64,000 bases of DNA from Phytophthora hibernalis (GCA_012656075.1 JAAKBF010000098.1:124001-188000); one strand, 5' to 3'; counted from the stretch's first letter, positions 32,101 through 44,349 are shown. Program-made: numbers and translations. Notes: generated by a model from the sequence alone, not told the origin.

Positions 32101-32415
32101 AAGCGGCACATACAAGCCGAAGCTGCTGCTAACGCAGTCAACATGACCCAAACTCTACTGTTCACAGACGACCTGGAGGTGATCGAAGCTGAGGCCAACA
32201 ACATTTTCATACCCCATGACGACCTCGAAGCCAGCGTCACATTCTACGACAATAGTCAAGTGTTGTCCCTCTCCGACTTACCGGGATACGAAAGCATCAC
32301 ACGCCCCACAACCAGTGCGGGGAGGACTTGGCTGCCACTGACAGTGCAGGTTGGTAAAGGGCACAATACAGTCAACTTCAACATGACTCAAAAGGGCTAC
32401 ACCCTTCTAACTTGA
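29118..32415 (+). CDS. KATNIP-like protein with three DUF4457 modules (two frameshifts)
   Basis: Three exons (29118-29488, 29547-29664, 29721-32415) give about 1061 aa if two missing bases are allowed. Three related modules are seen: TWGDPFYVGLMGIEIFD (about 29955), NWGDPYEIGLAGLQFLD (about 30858) and TWGDKFYLGLNGVELFD (about 31623). Each is followed by a WNYN or WNYS strand and a KAPG/RAPG/KQAP turn. This is the DUF4457 repeat of KATNIP (KIAA0556), a katanin-binding protein of basal bodies and cilia. The fit is natural for an organism with flagellate zoospores. The breaks are at the exon 2 end (G-run 29662-29665, where phase fails by one base) and at a G5 run at 30861-30865. The N-terminal 160 aa are low-complexity. 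Orthology is inferred from the modules, not from a search. Confidence 0.8.
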
Positions 32416-32514
32416 TATAGATACGTCTCTCTAACTTGATATTTAAACCTTGATTTTTAGCCAATGAGGTGACGCAATCCGCTGCACGTCGTATAGTTTA
32501 AGTATGCGCTTGCC

Positions 32515-35500
32515 ATGAGCAGCAGCAGCGGACTCCACGTACGCACAGGCGAAAGCCCCGGACGCAGCACCGCGTCCACAGTGCGAGGCAGTCAGCAGTC
32601 GCGTCCCAGCAGTAGCCACAGCAGTCTGGCGTCCAGTCGCGGGGGCAAGAAGTTCGAGGAGCAAGTGCGGATCGTGGGCACGCATTACGTACGTCTTAAG
32701 CTGTCCGGGACAGGTTAAGGAGGGGTCTCTCAAAATTGATATTTCTTATCCTGCATATAACCACTTAGCAATTAGGGGCGGAAATCGGACGCGGAGGCTT
32801 CGGCGTCGTGTATGGAGCACTGGACCTGCGTAATGGACGCTCCGTCGCTATTAAACAAGTGTCGCTGCGCGATATCGACAGGGACGAGCTGCTGTCCATT
32901 GAGGTACAGGATAAGATTGTGTGTTAGAGTTAAGCTGTCCGGTGTAACGGCTTTATCCTGTACTATTCAACATACCAGACCGAGATCAGTCTGCTGCGTA
33001 AGCTGAAGCATGAGAACATTGTCAAGTACCACGACACGATCAAGACGCAAGGGTATCTGTACATTGTGCTCGAGTACATGGAGAACGGCTCGCTCGCCCA
33101 GTTTATCAAAAGTTCGGCTCGCTGTCGGAGACGCTCGTGGCCATGTACATCACGCAGGTGCTCAGGGGACTCGCGTATCTTCACGAGCAAGGTGTGCTGC
33201 ATCGAGATGTGAAAGGGGCCAACATCCTCACGACCAAGGACGGACTGGTGAAGCTGGCCGACTTCGGCGTGGCGATCAAGCTGAACGAGACGCAGAAGGC
33301 AAATTCGGTTGTCGGGTCACCCTACTGGAGTGCGTTTGCTGCTGGATAATACTGTGTGTTGCGCCGTGCTGATTAGGAATGCAAATGCTGCTGTTGTAGT
33401 GGCGCCGGAGGTGATTGAGATGGCTGGCTGGTCTTCTGCTTCCGATATCTGGAGCGTAGGCTGCACAATTATTGAGCTGCTGACGATGAAGCCGCCGTAC
33501 TTTGACCTAGCGCCCATGGCTGCACTATTTCGAATCGTACAAGAAGACCATCCACCGCTTCCACAGCGCATGTCACCGGTAGAGACTCTTTTGACTTAGT
33601 ATTGCAAACTGTATGTTGCTGACATGTTTTTTGCTGCAGGCCTTACACGATTTCATCATGAAGTGCTTTATGAAAGAGCCACGACTACGAGCGTCAGCGG
33701 AGGAACTCCTTGCACATCCGTGGATCGCACAGATTCCGAAAAACAAGGTGGAGCAAAGTACGCAGCTCGTTGCAGAGAGCGTAACCTCTTCCAACGATCG
33801 TGACGCTGTGCTGAATACTATTAAACTATACGAGAAAAGCTCGTCTACAACGGACATACCACCGACAACTGCAGGCAAAAGCTCTCGATCTCTCAGTGTC
33901 ACAAATGAGCAGTCCGACGAGGATGTTGAGGATTGGGACGATGAATTCGGCGTGGATTCTAACCCCACGCCGTTCGTGCTAGAGATATTGAGAACAAGAA
34001 AGATAGCATTCCAAAACTTCAGTGGAAGCTGCGCCGAGCAAGCCAAAGTTTCAGTTATCGAAAGAAGATGCGAACGCACTGTTTGACGACGATGTGTGGA
34101 ATGACGAGGAGCCTGACACAAGAATTTTACCGGATGACTCAGCGGTCGTGGATACTGGTCACGGTAGTAGCGGTGTCAGCACAAATCAGAGTAAGGGCGA
34201 GAAGTCTTCGATGAATTCATGGGATCGATCATCGCTTATTCCTGCTCAAATCCGCACTGCAAAGCTACAGCAGTTTGTCGAGGATCCGGAAGAAGACCTC
34301 ACATTTGATGATATTGACGAGAAACAACTTTTGCAAGCCGCTGCGAAGCAACAGCGTGCTATGGAGGCTGATCCCGTCGGTGCTGCTGTCGTTCCAGCCT
34401 CGAAACGGCTCAGTGACTTCAGGGAGGACGCTGATATCGATGGTGACTTCGACTTTGAAGACCAAGCGGGGAATTTGGTGTTACGTGTTGGTGGCAACCG
34501 TGGTAGTAATGTCGGATCATCTTCTGGGGAGTGCGCAGGAGAATCTCTTCGACGACGAGTTGGACTTCGATTATTCGACTGCTCGTGACACTAACCAAAA
34601 GGCGACATCCCGAGTGGTAGAGCTACTATCATTACTGGATCCAAGCATGGAGGACCAGGTCATCCTTGATGCTTGCAATAATTTGGTACGTTGCGTTCAA
34701 ATGACCTGCGGGGGTTCTGATACCTTGTGCTCACTATAAATGCGTGCCATCCCACAGGAAGAAATATTTGATCAGAACGCAACACTGAGGCGGGACTTGA
34801 TGTCTCAGCCAGGGGTGGTGCCCAATATCATGGAGGCGCTCGAAATGAAGAAGATGGACGTGCTACATGCCGTACTAAGGGTCATCAATATCGTAAGATC
34901 TGCTTGTTCTCTTCTGTGTTGTGTTTTGGAATAGTCCGACTTACTTAAATTTGGTTTGCGTGGTATCCGCAGATTGTCGAGGGTAACAAAAATTCCAGGA
35001 GAACTTGGCATTAGTTGGACTAGTGCCGGTGATTATCAAGCTCACAAAGCAACACAATCCATACTACTTGCCGGGAGAAAGCGGCAGAGGATTCCGCATG
35101 GATAACCCAGAGGGCAATGCGTTCTCGATTGCTGTGCGGATGGAAGCCGCTAAGTTTGTATGGCAGTGCTGCAAAACAAGCTCGCTCACTTTACAAATGT
35201 TCATCGCGTGTGGCGGATTACCGGTGCTGGTGGACTTTTTGACACTGGATGGTAAACCATCCAACGACGTGGACATGCTTCGGATCGCTCTGGATGGAAT
35301 CTTCAGCGTGTTCAGCCTACAGACCATTCCAAAGAACGATATTTGTCGTCTTTTTGTGAAGGCAGGCCTTTTGAAAAAGTTTGTCGTCGTCTTTTCGGAG
35401 ATCGATATGTCGGTGTCAGCGTGCGATACGCGTTCCCCGAAGAGAGATGAATGTATGCAGAAATCATCGAGAACAAACGTAGAATCGACCAAAACGATTC

Positions 35501-36579
35501 GTGGATCGGTGGCACAGTGGTCAATGAAGGAACTTCACAAGACTTGTGATATCTTCGTGCTATTTTCTCAAGGAGATGCTGTGGTGAAAGAGCACATGTG
35601 CGATGGTGCTGTTTTGGAAGGCCTACTTGAAGCAATCCATCCTTCGCCTCTTTTTAACCCTGGTGAGAAACACCCAGAACGCAAGCGGGCGTTGCCGTTA
35701 ATACGGCATTCGGACGAATTTGTTTCCGCGATGCTGAAGGTTCTCAAGTGTATTCGAAATCTGAGCATGGAGCCGTTGACACTCGAAAAACTTGACCGAG
35801 CCGGGGCAATCCCAACACTTGTGCGTCTATTGAACGAACAAGAGGCAGAAGGCCCCTCTATCTCAGACGCGAAACGGAAAGAGGTCGAAAACATTGTGCT
35901 CCAATCGATGTTTTACCTCTGTAGGATTAATCGCAACCGCCAGACTCATGCCGCACAGGCTGGTGTGATTCCATCACTTATTAAGGTGGTCCGGAATTCT
36001 AGTCCGCTCAAGCAGTTTGCGCTTCCGATCCTGTGTGATTTGGCGCATGCATCGCCAACAGCACGAGCTCACCTTTGGACGTACGACAGCGTGTCACTTT
36101 TTCTGGAGTTGCTTGAGGATAAATACTGGCAAATCGATGCCATTAAGTCCATTAGCGTTTGGCTTGTGCACGACACGGTGAAGATGGAGAATGTCTTGCT
36201 TGTACCAGAAAACCTGATGAAAATTATGGTATACTTCCGCAACGCTTTGGATACAGAGTTAGAGAACCTACTGGAGCCGCTATTGGAGATTATGAGTCGC
36301 TCGGTGAGGCTTAACCAGGCACTTGGACGGAGCGGCATGTTTGTGACAGAGATCCTAAAGCGATTGCGTCTCATTCCGAAGGCGATTGTGCGCAAGAACT
36401 TGCTGAAGATGCTCAAGAGTCTTTTCGAGTCTCATACATCGCCCGTCCAGTTCCTTGTGGAATATAACCTCCGTCCAATCGTGTATGCGCTCGCACAAGA
36501 CGAGAACAGCATGATTCTTGTCAAGGAAATTGCGTCACAGCTTCTCCAAGCCATTCTGGTGGCTGCAGGAGTGTTTTAG
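32515..36579 (+). CDS. MAP3K-epsilon/Cdc7-like kinase with ARM repeats (four or more frameshifts)
   Basis: About eight exons: 32515-32688 (or -32692), 32776-32903, 32979-33329, 33400-33578, 33640-34477, 34539-34685, 34758-34892 and 34973-36579; total about 1188 aa. The N-terminal kinase shows EIGRGGFGVVYGALD, VAIKQVSL, HENIVKY, HRDVKGANIL, ADFGVA and GSPYWMAPEV. An acidic linker (DDDVWNDEEPD, FDDIDEKQ) is followed by a long C-terminal ARM/HEAT-like region (VDFLTLDGKPSNDVDML, AGVIPSLIKVV, ALPILCDLAHAS). This architecture is that of plant MAP3K-epsilon, Dictyostelium SepA and yeast Cdc7 of the septation network, which control cytokinesis. Missing single bases: 33108-33111, about 33984, about 34014 and 34993; the first exon junction is also one base ambiguous. 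Confidence 0.82.
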
Positions 36580-36814
36580 ATGGAGTGCACGTGTCAGTCC
36601 TAGTGAGGACATAACTACATGCACACTGGACAAGGCTCACACTAATCGTGGCCAATGCCAGCGACAAGCGCGCCGCTCACGGGGAAGCGTCGAGTGAAGC
36701 AGTATGCTTTATTTATTGGAAATGGACGTCACCTGTGCTTGTTTGTATGTTTTCATTTGTTCGCGTGCTTCTGCTGTTGCAGCGACGACAGAAGAAGTTC
36801 TCTCTTGAATGTTT

Positions 36815-39800
36815 CTAGGCTGCGGTGGTTGGAGGCATTGAAGGTTGCCATAGATGACGGCGGCATTTTTGCGCACGAGACTTAGCGAGTTCCTGGTGGA
36901 CTTCTTCACGAACGACATTTTGGATCATGGCCTTCGTCGGTGGCAACTCACCTTGGCATGAGATGCACTTGGCTCCTACGAGCGGCGCTGATTTATGGAC
37001 TCCATTTTCGTTGATAGGGCTGGCTCCATCCCTCAGCAAATTTAAGCTGGAATCCATCCTACCAGGCTGGCCTTGCAGTAGCGACTTGAGTTGGGTTTTA
37101 TCTAACTTGCGACGCAATCGTCGGTGGATATCAACGAGATCGTGTTCATCAAGTGACGCGTTGGCAACGTTCTGCACCTGGCGCTCGAGGACCTCTTGGG
37201 TCCAAAGTAATTCGTCCTTGTCCAATTTTTGCTGACGCGTGCGATTAGCTGGTTCATCTCCTCTCCTAGCAGTCCGTCACGCTCCAGTGTCTCGCTTCGT
37301 GTGGCTTCTAGACTCGTTGTGAGCAATTCCCTCATTTCGTTGTTGGATGTCATCAGCTCCTCGATGGACTTCTTGACGTCCTCCTCCTTGGCATATGCAA
37401 ACGAGAGCTCCATGAAGGTATCAAGGCGTGTGTTCATCAATTTGACCAGCGCAATGGTCGAGTCGAGGTGGCCAAGTGCGAAACCGTGTTCCTCGATCTT
37501 GCCTTGAACGAGAGTCTGCGTTGAGCGGAGATCTTCCATCTGGTGACGTGAATTCATCGCTTCGGTGTGCAGCAGAAGCAAAAGAGAACGGACCGTACTT
37601 GAACCACTACGTCGTGCAGGAAGAGGGTTAACTCCGGGGTCTGGTTACCTTCTCTGTGAGCTTCTCGTGTGATTAGAGCCCCTTCCAACTCTTTCAGCTT
37701 GGTGGTCGTCATGAACACAAGATGGTCGTCAAAGCTTGAATGTTGGTTAGAGGTTGTGGAGGTTGTGGTGCCACCACCATGGGCGTCGTTGTTTCCACCT
37801 GTTTCAAGAGCAAGTGAATGAGCAGCCGCTTTGGCCATAGCTGCTTGGCCCTTGAGCTTATCTAGTTGTTGCTGGAAGTCCATGGATGTCTCCACCAGGA
37901 AATCTATCTCGGATGCAGCTTCTTGTGAAAAAGCGTATTGCAGTTTGCTATGAAGTGCGTGAAGATTCCGCGCAGTAGCTCGATACCAACATCAAGCGAT
38001 GTGCGCGTGGAGCTCTTTGTAGACTGCTCAACCTTGCCAAGCTCAACTGACTGGAGCATCGCTCCGCTCATACCGAGTAGCGTGTGGTAAATGCGGTTGC
38101 AAAACTCGGTGATGCGAAGAAGCACGTTTCCATCTGAAGTTTGTTGCGAATTCTGGATCTGGTCCACTATTTTCTGAAGTTCCTGTGCAGCCTCGTTGGT
38201 TCGCTGTTCGGCTTCTTGTCGTAGCGTGTACAGCGAAAGCTCTAACTTCTCGTGAATAGCAGGAATTTCTGCCTCGCTAACCTGCGTCAACAACTTCTCC
38301 GAGGTTTCAAAGGCAGCAACTTGATGATTGAACTTGGAGGATACTTCCTGTAGCTGCACTGATATAGCGTTTGTCACTGCACTTGTCACGCTCGAAGTTA
38401 CTGAACTAGCGCGTCGAGCAGAGGTTCGCAGCCGCTGTATCTCCACATCAATTTCCTGTAATTTTTCCTCAACATCGACAATGGTGCGAGCCTGCGTCTT
38501 CTGCGTGCGCTCTAGTTTTTGAACTCTGTCCACAACAGGCTGGAGCTCCATGATACTCTCATCCAGAGCATTGATGGCCGAGCTGTTATCCTGCACGTGC
38601 CGTTCTAGGTACTCCAGTGATCCATCTAATCGTGCGGTATTTTCCTCTAGTCGCTTCACACGCGAACCCATGGACATTTGCTGTCGACGAAAGAGCGCTT
38701 TCTCAGCGTTAATGCCGTTCAATTGTCGGAGACGCTGCAAGCGTACAAGCTTGGCTAGCAAGATAAACCAAAGCTCTTTGACTCTCTCCTTGGTAACTGG
38801 AATGCGTGGCTCAGCAACGACAGGTGTTTCAGGTCTTCGTACCGGAAGTAGAAGCTCACTTGATGTGACGTCTATATCCTTGCGGTTGGTGGTCGAGCGA
38901 CGCTGGCGCCGAGCTCGTACGACTGACGTAGTGAGCACGTTTGGGCGTATCGATGCGCCAGAAGATGAAGATGACCGGAATAATTCCACCTGATCGTTCA
39001 TTTCCCTTTGCTGCGTGGCCAACTGGGAGCGATACTGCCGTGGCAACTCCTCTCGAGTAATTTCTTGCTCTCCATCTTTGGCCGTGATTTCACTTGCTGG
39101 TACATCTTCCTGTTTTTCTTCTTTTTGCCATCTTCAACGACTGCAACTGGTTCTGGGGTGATAGGATCACTACTTGGAACTTCCTCAATGACAACGGTCT
39201 CCGTAGTGCGTTCACCCTCCGATTGCTGACGGGAAGACTCTAGTACTTGTTCTGGTAGAGCTGCATCTTGGGTATCAATGGGTTGTTCAACAACCACTTC
39301 TGGAATTGGTGAATCAACCAAGTCACTAGGTATCACTGGAGTAGCTGGTTCAGTAGCGAGGTGGCGTCTTCGTAACGAACGTCTTACGAACTTGGACACT
39401 AAGACGGTGGCCTTCGCTCTAATTGGACGGCCTAAGGGTGAAAGTGGGGAGGTACATCCGTCGCATTGTCTTGCTCGGATAAATCAGGCAGGACAGGCGC
39501 CACCTCTGCATCTTGCTGCTGCAGTACTGGTTCTTCGGTCGGAGCTTCTTTCACCTCCGCAGTGAGATCAAGCTGGGACTTTTCTGACCGAAACATTGGG
39601 ATGAAGTGGAGAGCTGTTTTTCTAGCAGCAGGTTTGTCTGCGTCCTCTTCTTCCGCTGGTGCCTCCTCTTCCTCTGCAGATCCATCGCCTTCCTCACTGG
39701 TTACCGAGTCAACGTCGTCACTACCCAGCGACTTGGCCAGCATTTCAATCCCAACACGCACATCCTCGATGTTCTGTTCTTGTCGATCAGATCGCCGCAT

Positions 39801-40379
39801 CAGCTCCTTCACCTCCATCTTCACTCTGGACAAGTAATCAAAACGTTTCTCAATCTGCTCAAGCTGTGTCTGGACCGCTTCCTCCGTTTGTTTTGTCTTC
39901 TCCGCCAAACTGTCCGTCGCCTCGCTTCTCAGCTCCCCAATCTGGAGACGAACTTTCTCTTCCAGAGCTCGCAACTGGTACTCCATCAAAGACCTCGCAG
40001 GTCCGTCGTCAACCACTTGCGAGCTCTGTAGAGCCCCGAGCGCTTGGTGCATTTGTTCCTGAACCTGTTGCTGCACATTCTGCTGCATCTCCTCCATCTT
40101 GGTCGTCAGAGCATTCAGAGCGTCCAACAGTGCTGGCTCTGACGATGGCACCTCAACCACAACAGGAGCTGGAGCCGGGGCGTTCTGCATTTCCCTCATC
40201 GTGAGTCGCATCGAAAGTTGCGTGGACTCCAGTTGTGCCATCCGCTGCGCCTGGCGCTCGTTCGCCGCTGCCAATTGCTGCAATTGCGTCGTCAATGTGG
40301 TGATAACAGACGTCAACGCGTCTTCCTGGGCGGACAGAACGTCGCCCATGCCAGGCATGAACTCCTCCAGCAAGTCCAT
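36815..40379 (-). CDS. Large coiled-coil protein (five frameshifts)
   Basis: Five consecutive minus-strand frames join into one chain of about 1189 aa, starting at ATG 40379 (MDLLEEFMPGMGD). All of the breaks need one added base: 39436-39438 (G-run), 39088-39090 (T-run), about 37910, 37580-37583 (A-run) and 37226-37230 (T5). The protein is dominated by heptad-rich coiled coils (QLQQLAAANERQAQRMAQLE, EEKLQEIDVEIQRLRTS, RLRRKLDKTQLKSLL) separated by acidic and Ser-rich linkers. A small CISCQGELPP cysteine pair lies near the C-terminus. I recognise no catalytic domain. It resembles long structural/centrosomal or flagellar coiled-coil proteins, which fits the nearby KATNIP- and MAP3K-type genes, but this is inference. 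It is divergent from the 40542 membrane gene. Confidence 0.7.
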
Positions 40380-40541
40380 CGTAACTGCGTAGTATGACGC
40401 AAAATGGCAACTGAGGAGACGGCCAATAGCGTAACGGTTTTCATGCCACTTCAACATGCACGTGATTGGCTGATTTGGTAAGTATACATACACAGGTCTG
40501 TTTTACAAAGTATACAACACGTCAACTAATTCAGAAGGAAA
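40380..40541. promoter_or_regulatory. Short bidirectional promoter with CCAAT boxes
   Basis: Only 162 bp separate two divergent ATGs. CCAAT boxes occur as GGCCAATAGCG near 40424-40434 and, inverted, as CGTGATTGGCTG near 40461-40472. The gap may drive the coiled-coil gene and the first membrane gene together. Confidence 0.45.
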
Positions 40542-41720
40542 ATGGCGTCTTGGCAGCGCTATCCTGGTGTTTGGACGCCTAAAGAGGACGTGACTCGACT
40601 TGGAAGACGCTTGGGAGCAAGTGCACCGCCTATGCGCTTCAATGACGACGAAGAGACGAAGATGGACCCGTTTCCAGGTCATGAGGGACGTGCGCAACGT
40701 CCTCCACCGTCTCAGCTGTTCTATTACGCCAATACTATGCCAATTCAACACGAAGAGACTCGTCGTCAGCAATTTCAAGCTCAGCAGTTCCCAGGGTACC
40801 CACAGATGCCTCCACGAGATTACGCAGAGTACCCCATTGTTCAAGACCAGAGGACGTCCCACGTTCCTGCTCCTCCGCAATCGACAGTACGGGGTCAATG
40901 GGTGGCGTTGAACGAGCATCAAAATCGTCCTTTGGTCTGGGTGGGAGACCCTGAAGCTGCAGGAATTTTGCAGATTGAGAGACGACCTGGTACTTCGCCG
41001 ACTCGAGACAGGACGCCTGGGTTTCTGACAGCTACACTTCGACTTTGTGTCTTCCATGTGGCCAACGTCGTCTTCGCGTTGGTGGCGTCCGGTGTGCTGT
41101 GTGCAGGCATCTGCTCAGCAGTTTCAATGATTCCTGTGTGTTGTATCGGACTGCTCATCTTCCAGGTGCTCGTGTACATTGGCTTTGCGCTGGCACAATG
41201 GGATATCACGCTCGGGAACTACATCGCGCCGGCGCATCAGTGCGCGTACTCAGAGTTGCTGCCACTTGGTAGATCCATGGGCAGAGAGGGCTACAGAATT
41301 TCTCCAAGTTTGGCGTTCTTTTCACCGCTGTCGCTCATGGCGATGCTGTACTTCCTACTGGTGAAGCCCGTGATCGGCGCTCTGAGCTTCCTGTCGGTGG
41401 CACTCGTTGTTGCGCCGACGGTATCGTTCATCACGTCGCTGGCGTCGCACTACAATGGCGACTACGATTCCATTCAGGTCTACGGTGTAGGCCCCACGTC
41501 GCTGAGTCGATATCCAGGGCTGTCGTTGGTGGGAGCGATCTGCGTGACGCTCGTGGGTGTGGCGCTAATGCAGCTCGTAGCCAAGGTGTCACTTGGGGCT
41601 ACACGGTTTTTCTGCTGCGAGAAGTTCTCCATGACGCCGAGGCAATATCCAGGATACCAATACCAACCATTTGCGGCCACTGGGATGGCGTCGTACGGAA
41701 CAGCTTCAACGAGGAGCTAA
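40542..41720 (+). CDS. Multi-pass membrane protein, 'FFCCE' family (member 2)
   Basis: An intact 392-aa intronless frame. The first 165 residues are polar, Gln/Pro/Arg-rich and probably cytosolic. Hydrophobic segments follow at about 169-195, 196-218, 264-300 and 325-355. Between the second and third lies a polar loop of about 45 aa (WDITLGNYIAPA). The C-terminus carries LGATRFFCCEKFS. The shared plan (polar N-tail, two tight hydrophobic pairs, SP.SLMA.LYF..VK.V.G at the third segment, FFCCE end) defines the family. Conserved CC pairs before the C-terminus and in the second helix (IPVCCIGLL) suggest lipidation or metal binding. Function unknown; possibly a sensor-like membrane domain. Confidence 0.8.
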   Translation: MASWQRYPGVWTPKEDVTRLGRRLGASAPPMRFNDDEETKMDPFPGHEGRAQRPPPSQLFYYANTMPIQHEETRRQQFQAQQFPGYPQMPPRDYAEYPIVQDQRTSHVPAPPQSTVRGQWVALNEHQNRPLVWVGDPEAAGILQIERRPGTSPTRDRTPGFLTATLRLCVFHVANVVFALVASGVLCAGICSAVSMIPVCCIGLLIFQVLVYIGFALAQWDITLGNYIAPAHQCAYSELLPLGRSMGREGYRISPSLAFFSPLSLMAMLYFLLVKPVIGALSFLSVALVVAPTVSFITSLASHYNGDYDSIQVYGVGPTSLSRYPGLSLVGAICVTLVGVALMQLVAKVSLGATRFFCCEKFSMTPRQYPGYQYQPFAATGMASYGTASTRS

Positions 41721-41903
41721 CCAAGTTTGCTGATTACATGCACATACACAAACGACTATTACCATTACCACCATTCGCAACCATGGTCAGAAAAGGTAAC
41801 ATATTCGCAATCATTCCACTCAGAATGCATGCTGAGACCACGAACGCTTCTTGGCAGAACACTTTTCATCTTGCTCTATAACACGGAAGAACAGCATTGA
41901 AGG

Positions 41904-42899
41904 ATGGTCGAGTCGACACACTGCACCACCCGCCTGTACCCCGACATCGATGCTCCAGTTGACCCGAGATACGGCGTGGCGTACTCTGCGGTCAACGCTC
42001 CTCCGATGACTTCGGTCGAGTCGGAGCGCTGGCCGTTGACAGCTGCAGTACCAATGTACCCCCAGCAACAGGAATCGTACAACGCCTACTACGTGCCACC
42101 GTCCTACGGCGAGCCGTCTGCTGAAGATCGCCACTGCCCTCCCCACCACCAGAACGACCGCCCCCAGCGCCGCTACCATGTGCAAGCTGATTGCAACCAC
42201 GAAAACTTCGTCCTGTCGACCCTGAAACTCATGCTTTTCCACTCGCTCAACGCGCTGCTGGGGCTCTTCGCTTTCGTTGCGGTCGTCACTGGAGTGCACG
42301 TTGGTGTCGGGCTGATCCCGCTGTTTTGCATCGGCCTTCTGGTGCTCCGCGGCGTCGTGGTTTTGGTGCGCTGGCTTGCAACGCTGGATGTCAAGCTGAG
42401 CAACTACGTCGCATCCCCTGGAGAAGAACGCATTCTCATTGTGGCTGCTGACCAACCGCTTGGAGGCTTCGTGGGGCTGCGATTGTCTCCGGAGCTGTCG
42501 TACTTTTCGCCTGTGTCGCTGATGGGCGCGCTGTACTTCTCGACGGTGAAGTTTGTACTGGGCATCGTCAGCTTGGTCGTTGTTTCTCTGTTTGCTTCGT
42601 TGCCTATGGCGCTTCTCGCTTTTAGCAATGACGACGACACGGAGTGGTCCATCCAGCTACACCACCACAAGCGAGTGGATCTGCGCGAGCACCCGTTAGC
42701 GTTCTACGTTGTCTGGGGCTGCCTCTTCGTTCTCATCATTGTGGCCATGCACGTAGTAGCGTGGCTATCACGTGCCATGACCAAGTTCTTCTGCTGCGAA
42801 CAAGTGTCCGCGTCCGAGTACATCATCCCAATCGTTCAATACCCAGACGCCGCCACGATATACGGCTCCAGCATCCCAACCAGCCGAACCAACTTGTAA
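41904..42899 (+). CDS. Multi-pass membrane protein, 'FFCCE' family (member 3)
   Basis: An intact 331-aa frame from ATG 41904 (MVESTHCTTRLYP). A polar N-tail of about 100 aa is followed by hydrophobic pairs (LMLFHSLNALLGLFAFVAVV, LIPLFCIGLLVLRGVVVLV), a loop (WLATLDVKLSNYVASPGE), then SPVSLMGALYFSTVKFVLG and VVWGCLFVLIIVAMHVVAW, ending AMTKFFCCEQVS. It lies about 180 bp downstream of member 2 on the same strand, so the pair arose by tandem duplication. Function unknown. Confidence 0.8.
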   Translation: MVESTHCTTRLYPDIDAPVDPRYGVAYSAVNAPPMTSVESERWPLTAAVPMYPQQQESYNAYYVPPSYGEPSAEDRHCPPHHQNDRPQRRYHVQADCNHENFVLSTLKLMLFHSLNALLGLFAFVAVVTGVHVGVGLIPLFCIGLLVLRGVVVLVRWLATLDVKLSNYVASPGEERILIVAADQPLGGFVGLRLSPELSYFSPVSLMGALYFSTVKFVLGIVSLVVVSLFASLPMALLAFSNDDDTEWSIQLHHHKRVDLREHPLAFYVVWGCLFVLIIVAMHVVAWLSRAMTKFFCCEQVSASEYIIPIVQYPDAATIYGSSIPTSRTNL

Positions 42900-43173
42900 C
42901 AAATCACGCAGTAAGCTTAAAGTGGCAAATACATGTACATGTAGCAAACACGCAGTAAATTGGCCATGCCTATTAAATACATGTACACGTAGCAAACGCA
43001 ATGGCAATGCTAAAGTATCAAGTGCAGCATGTTGACGGTGGCGATGCCGCGACCACTACATATTACGGTCCCTATATCCTAAGACGCAACATACATAAAC
43101 CTCTTAGGATATAGTGATCTACAGTACTGAAATACAGTCTGTCGAGTGTTCGCCATTTCACAACTGGAGCGTC

Positions 43174-43760
43174 ATGGTGGACTTGCAAGCCCAAGCCGTC
43201 GTGATACAGGCACTTCGGGTGCTCGTATTCCTGGTGCTCAACTATGTGCTCGCGTCCACGGGCTTTATGGTGATTGTGTTCGGCGTTGCATTCTCGCTCG
43301 GGTCGCTTGCGCTCTGCTTGGGTGTCGTGATGTTTTACGGTCTCCTGTACCTGGCGCCGCTGCTCGCGCGGCTGGACGTGGCACTGCATAACTTCGTCGA
43401 GCCTGCGGAGAGAAAGCTGTACGGCCAGATCCCGCACTACGGAGAAAACGGGAGTATATGACTCGACCATCGCTCGCCGTGCTGCTGTACTTCAGCACGG
43501 CCAAACTGGGCGTCGGCGTGCTCAGCGCCATGGTGGTGGTCATCCCGTTATCCATGCCCATTCACGCGCTCACGTCGCCGCCGTTCCGAGCCGAGTACTT
43601 TGCCGACGGGTGGTTCAACCTCTCAGCCTTCATGGTGGTCGCCACTGCGCTACTGGTGAGCGGGTTCGTCGCTATGCCGCACGTGGCCAAACTCTCGTGC
43701 GTCACCACGCGACTGCTGTATCGAGAGGTTTCTCTACCATCTACACGTGCGACTATGTGA
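43174..43760 (+). CDS. Multi-pass membrane protein, 'FFCCE' family (member 4, one frameshift)
   Basis: About 195 aa from ATG 43174 (MVDLQAQAVV), with almost no polar N-tail. Segments: ALRVLVFLVLNYVLASTGF, VIVFGVAFSLGSLALCLGV, the loop LARLDVALHNFVEPAE, then PSLAVLLYFSTAKLGVGVL and SAFMVVATALLVSGFVAM. The break is in a G-run at 43450-43452; with one more G the chain reads HYGENGEYMTRPSLAVLLYF, matching members 2 and 3. The usual FFCCE is altered to CVTTRLLYREV. Its 3' end and downstream sequence are duplicated at 51952-54188. Confidence 0.72.
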
Positions 43761-44234
43761 CATCCATTACTGAAGTGCCTCCAGCGTCCTACGGCACCAG
43801 GCAACAAGTGTGACCGAACCAAGTGAGCGAACAAATAACGGAGACCATGAGCTCTCGCCGACTAGAAGACCAACGAAAATTGCATTATACTAGTACACGA
43901 CAACAAACACCTACCGGTAACATGGTATCCGATAGACTCTACAGTGACCATTGCTTGATAAATCAAGGGCAAATGACAAAATCCGGGTGATAGGCGTGGA
44001 ACCACGTTTCCTGACACGCAAATTCGCTAAGTGTGCACGTTTTGACACTGGACGCCTGCCAAATATACATTAAACGGGCGACTTACTTGCAGCAGGTATT
44101 AATAAGTCGCCCTTTAAGAAGATATATGTCGACTTACCGCTCGGAACCTTCGCCGCAAATGGCGTACATCCACTTTATGCGTCCTACTAATACTGCCCTG
44201 AATCAGTTAGTGTGCAATAGGAGCTGACTGCCAT
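43761..44234. other. Spacer with duplicated 3' flank and a fold-back
   Basis: 43761-43966 is repeated at 53996-54188 (CTCCAG.GTCCTACGGCAC.AGGCAACAAGTG and CGATAGACTCTACAGT). A 15-bp inverted repeat at 44070-44117 (GGGCGACTTA .. TAAGTCGCCC) follows. No gene. Confidence 0.5.
44070..44117. repeat. Inverted repeat (fold-back) upstream of the Harbinger remnant
   Basis: TTAAACGGGCGACTTA (44070-44085) pairs with TAAGTCGCCCTTTAA (44103-44117), one bulge, 17-bp loop. The GGG-start and flanking TTA resemble Harbinger ends, and a Harbinger-type ORF starts 250 bp downstream, but no second end was found. Confidence 0.5.
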
Positions 44235-44349
44235 TTGAGAGTGTACCCGTCACTTCGCCTGGGACACCGCTGCAGTCGCTCGGCGCCGCGCCCGTTCGAT
44301 TTTTCCTCACTTTCGAATTCGCGCGCGTCGAGTACAAGCGGTCTGGGCG

